A stretch of DNA of 64,000 nucleotides from Pseudaminobacter soli (ex Zhang et al. 2022) (lineage in GTDB: Bacteria; Pseudomonadota; Alphaproteobacteria; Rhizobiales; Rhizobiaceae): the NCBI RefSeq assembly GCF_014595955.1, contig NZ_JABVCF010000007.1, positions 124,001 through 188,000 of the forward strand, given 5' to 3'. The position numbers and the translations under genes were made by a program. Numbering within the stretch: the first letter of the stretch is position 1; the number at the start of each line of letters is the position of its first letter. Of the stretch, positions 61,767 to 64,000 are shown in pieces. The notes under the pieces are model-generated. The model saw only the letters and a program-made list of their open reading frames with translations. It did no database searches and was not told the DNA's origin.

Positions 61767-63533
61767 CTAGATATCCAACACCAGCCGCGGCGACTTCGAC
61801 CGCGACACGCAGGTCATGATCTTCGTCCCGGCGCGCTTCTCGGCGTCGTTCAGATAAACGTCCTGGTGGTCGGGCTCGCCCTCGATAACGGTCGCCATGC
61901 AGGTGCCGCAGGCGCCCTGCTCACAGGACGAGGGCATCTCCACGCCGGCCTCGCGCACGACCTCAAGGATGGTCCGGCCCGCCGGCACCTGCAGGGTGAG
62001 GCAGGAGCGCGCCAGCGCTACCTCGAAGCTGGTGCTGTCATCGATCTCGTTGGTGTTCTTGAAGTACTCGAAATGCACCGCGCCTTCCGGCCAGCCCGCC
62101 TCGGCGGCGATGGCCCGCGCCGCTTCGAGCATCGGGCCGGGGCCGCAGAGATAGACATGCATGGCGTTGCGGTAGCCTGCGAGCAGCTCGCGCAGCTTGG
62201 CGGCGGTCTCAGCGGGGCTGAGCCCGCGATGCGGAACCAACGCGGGGCCGAGCGTTTCCAGGCGGTCCGGAAAAGCGAGCTGAGCCTGACTCTGCGCGAA
62301 ATAGTGCAGCTCGAAGGCAAGCGCCTGGTTTTGGAGCGCCTGCGCCATGGCGATCAGCGGCGTGATGCCGATGCCGCCGGCGATGAACAGCGTCTTCACC
62401 GCGTCGCGGCGGAGCGGAAAATTGTTGCGCGGCTCGGAGATGGCGAGAACGTCGCCCTCGCGCACGCTTTCGTGCATCGCGGCCGAACCGCCGCGCGAAT
62501 CCGGCTCGAACTTCACGCCGATCGAGTAGCTGTCGGTCTCGCCCGGTCCGTTGACGATGGAATACTGGCGTATGAGGCCATTGGGCATGTGGACGTCTAT
62601 ATGCGCGCCGGGCTGGAAGGTCGGCAGCAGACCGCTGATCGGCCTGAGCTCGAAGCCGGCGATGCCTTCGGCCGCCTGCCATTTTCGCGCCGCCTGGACC
62701 CGCAGCGGTGCCTTGCGGGCATCGGCGGAAAGGGCGGGCATTTCCGCGAGTTCGGGCGAGACGCGCTGGAACTCCGGCGTGAGCGGCGTGGGGGCGGGCA
62801 TTGCCGCCGCCTCGCGCTCGATCGCCTCGCGTAGTTTCGACAGCGCCTCGTTATGGCGGCGCAGGATGGCGAGCCGAGCAGGGTGGTCTTCAGCCGTGTC
62901 CAGCACGCCGCGAATGACGGCGCGGCCGGAATCCACCGGCTGGACGAAAAATACGGCAAGCGTCTCCGCGCCACCGCTGCGGGCATGCAAGGCGAGCGAG
63001 AAGGCCGAGGCTGCCTCGATGCTGATCTCGGCCGCGTTGCCGTCGAGAGCGTCGCTCGGCTGGAAGCGGTAGCCCCTCAGCCGCTCCACAGCCAGGTCGG
63101 CCGGCGCGTTCACCGGGATGCCGCGCAGCGCCAGCAAGCTTCCCTCGGCTAGTCCCTCCACCTCGGGCACGCCGCCCAGCGGCTCCTCGGCCGCCCAGAC
63201 AAGGCCATAACGCTCGATGGCGGGAAAGGTGCGATTGGTGATGGTGCGCGCCGGCGCATCGGCCGGGTGCGCCGGAATATAGGTGCAGCCGGCGGTGCGG
63301 TTCGCATAGCGCCAGCCATGATACTGGCACTTCAGTTCGCGCCCGTCATTGATGCCGATCGACAGCCGGACGCCGCGATGCAGGCAGCGGTTCTCCCAGA
63401 CGTTCACATAGCCGTCGTCCGCCCGCCAGACCGCGAACTCGCGGCCGAGCAACTGGGCGTGGAATACGTGACGGAAGGGCAGGTCGTGCGACGCGGCGAT
63501 CGGGTGCCAGCGCGTCTTGGCTGTATCCAGCAT
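61767..63533 (-). CDS. Rieske domain fused to a phthalate dioxygenase-type reductase
   Basis: The 588-residue protein has three parts. Residues 1-115 form a Rieske 2Fe-2S domain (Cys50-x-His52, Cys69-x2-His72). Residues 140-245 resemble the C-terminal domain of VanA oxygenases (AVFFVQPVDSGRAVIRGVL) but show no paired histidines for the catalytic iron. Residues 280-588 form a full reductase: flavin site IRQYSIVNGP, nucleotide site GGIGITPL, and a plant-type ferredoxin (Cys537, Cys542, Cys545, Cys575). VanB-type reductases normally consist of the last part only. I chose the ATG at 63533; the open frame upstream overlaps the oxygenase gene. Electrons probably go from NAD(P)H to the oxygenase encoded just upstream. 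Confidence 0.88.
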   Translation of the reverse strand: MLDTAKTRWHPIAASHDLPFRHVFHAQLLGREFAVWRADDGYVNVWENRCLHRGVRLSIGINDGRELKCQYHGWRYANRTAGCTYIPAHPADAPARTITNRTFPAIERYGLVWAAEEPLGGVPEVEGLAEGSLLALRGIPVNAPADLAVERLRGYRFQPSDALDGNAAEISIEAASAFSLALHARSGGAETLAVFFVQPVDSGRAVIRGVLDTAEDHPARLAILRRHNEALSKLREAIEREAAAMPAPTPLTPEFQRVSPELAEMPALSADARKAPLRVQAARKWQAAEGIAGFELRPISGLLPTFQPGAHIDVHMPNGLIRQYSIVNGPGETDSYSIGVKFEPDSRGGSAAMHESVREGDVLAISEPRNNFPLRRDAVKTLFIAGGIGITPLIAMAQALQNQALAFELHYFAQSQAQLAFPDRLETLGPALVPHRGLSPAETAAKLRELLAGYRNAMHVYLCGPGPMLEAARAIAAEAGWPEGAVHFEYFKNTNEIDDSTSFEVALARSCLTLQVPAGRTILEVVREAGVEMPSSCEQGACGTCMATVIEGEPDHQDVYLNDAEKRAGTKIMTCVSRSKSPRLVLDI

Positions 63534-63553
63534 CTGGAACTCCGTAGGAAAGG

Positions 63554-64000
63554 TCAGGCGGCGGCGGGGATGACGCCGTAGGTCACGCCCTTCTGGCTCA
63601 GCCAGCGACGGTAGGCGATCGCCGACTTGTCGGCGCGGATCGGCGTCTCGGCGCGCGGGTCGAGCGGCAGGCGCTTGGGAAACTGGTTTTCCAGGATCGG
63701 CTTGTCCTGGCCGAAGATCGTCTGCTGGAAGCGCTTGATGATCTTGTCCTCGTTGTCCTCGTCGAGCACGCACAGCATCATGTGCGCGCGCACATGCTCC
63801 TGGTCCATCGGCTGCAGGAAGATCGCGATCACGTCGAGGCGCTTGTCGTCGACCGGGCTCGATTTGTAGAGCACCGAGCAATAGGGGTGCGGCACGCGGT
63901 AGATGTAGTCGACATCCGCGCCCTCCGTCGACGCCGTGGAAGCCATCGGCTGGTAGAAGCGGCAGCGGGTAGCAAGAATCTCGTCGCGCTCGGCCGAGAT
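63554..64000 (-). CDS. Rieske oxygenase alpha subunit, VanA-like C-terminal part (partial)
   Basis: The frame is open to the right edge and ends at 63554, giving 148 codons. The visible part is the C-terminal domain of vanillate O-demethylase-like oxygenases: DYIYRVPHPYCSVLYKSS, VIAIFLQPMDQEHVRAHMML and FGQDKPILENQFPKRLPL. Such enzymes use a Rieske centre and mononuclear iron to demethylate or hydroxylate aromatic or quaternary ammonium compounds; demethylation releases formaldehyde. The N-terminal Rieske and iron-binding residues lie outside the window. The fusion reductase follows 20 bases downstream. Confidence 0.87.
   Translation of the reverse strand: MSAERDEILATRCRFYQPMASTASTEGADVDYIYRVPHPYCSVLYKSSPVDDKRLDVIAIFLQPMDQEHVRAHMMLCVLDEDNEDKIIKRFQQTIFGQDKPILENQFPKRLPLDPRAETPIRADKSAIAYRRWLSQKGVTYGVIPAAA

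Overview
The window looks like a chromosomal segment of a GC-rich alphaproteobacterium, most likely Hyphomicrobiales (Rhizobiales), close to Mesorhizobium or Aminobacter. The support is the rsfS-rlmH-envC-ctpA-polysaccharide deacetylase run, a DUF1236 protein, a PrdX-type prolyl-tRNA deacylase, many Liv-type ABC transporters, and GC-rich intergenic palindromes of the kind common in rhizobial genomes. The genus is an inference; there is no rRNA here.

Layout. 1-2.1 kb: housekeeping (CnoX-like thioredoxin, PrdX, tRNA-Gly). 2.6-20.4 kb: a GntR regulator divergent from a 12-gene catabolic operon. The operon holds a crotonase, a class III CoA-transferase, a complete Liv ABC importer, an amidase, a GlcD-type FAD oxidase, HyuA/HyuB, a DAO-type FAD oxidoreductase and a malonyl-CoA synthetase. 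I infer uptake of an amide or cyclic amide, hydrolytic or ATP-driven opening or carboxylation, and CoA activation of the acids formed. 20.6-24.4 kb, minus strand: a BCCT transporter, a PQQ-type sugar dehydrogenase lipoprotein and a DUF2231 membrane protein. 24.5 kb: an IS5-like transposase remnant. 25-31.1 kb: a second complete Liv importer with a metallo-beta-lactamase-fold enzyme and an isochorismatase-like protein whose catalytic residues appear replaced, followed by a TetR gene.

31.9-38 kb: single genes for lipid, cell envelope and redox functions. They include an SDR with a C-terminal SEC-C zinc motif, a stand-alone E2 acyltransferase-like protein, small lipoproteins, an L,D-transpeptidase and an MscS channel. 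38-43 kb: the conserved rsfS-rlmH-envC-ctpA-deacetylase block. 43.5-52.7 kb: S-formylglutathione hydrolase, then a minus-strand cluster for a molybdenum hydroxylase. In that cluster the large subunit is encoded by two adjacent genes, with Cox-like accessory proteins (MoxR ATPase, VWA protein, SRPBCC protein), an amidohydrolase and an AraC regulator. 53-57.3 kb: a DUF1236 protein, then a LysR gene and a second, two-subunit, Tat-exported molybdenum hydroxylase. 57.4-60.3 kb: a DUF1232 protein and an alr-dadA pair for D-alanine metabolism. 60.5-64 kb, minus strand: rppH, a GST, a Rieske/reductase fusion protein and the C-terminal part of a VanA-like Rieske oxygenase that runs off the right edge.

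The most unusual items are the Rieske-vestigial oxygenase-reductase fusion (61767-63533), the split molybdenum subunit with its Cox-like helpers, the VWA gene whose start codon lies inside a palindromic repeat, the triad-less isochorismatase-like protein, the SDR/SEC-C fusion, and the HyuAB-amidase-MatB operon with two matching palindromes at its divergent promoter. All functions are read from sequence motifs and gene context; no database search was possible.
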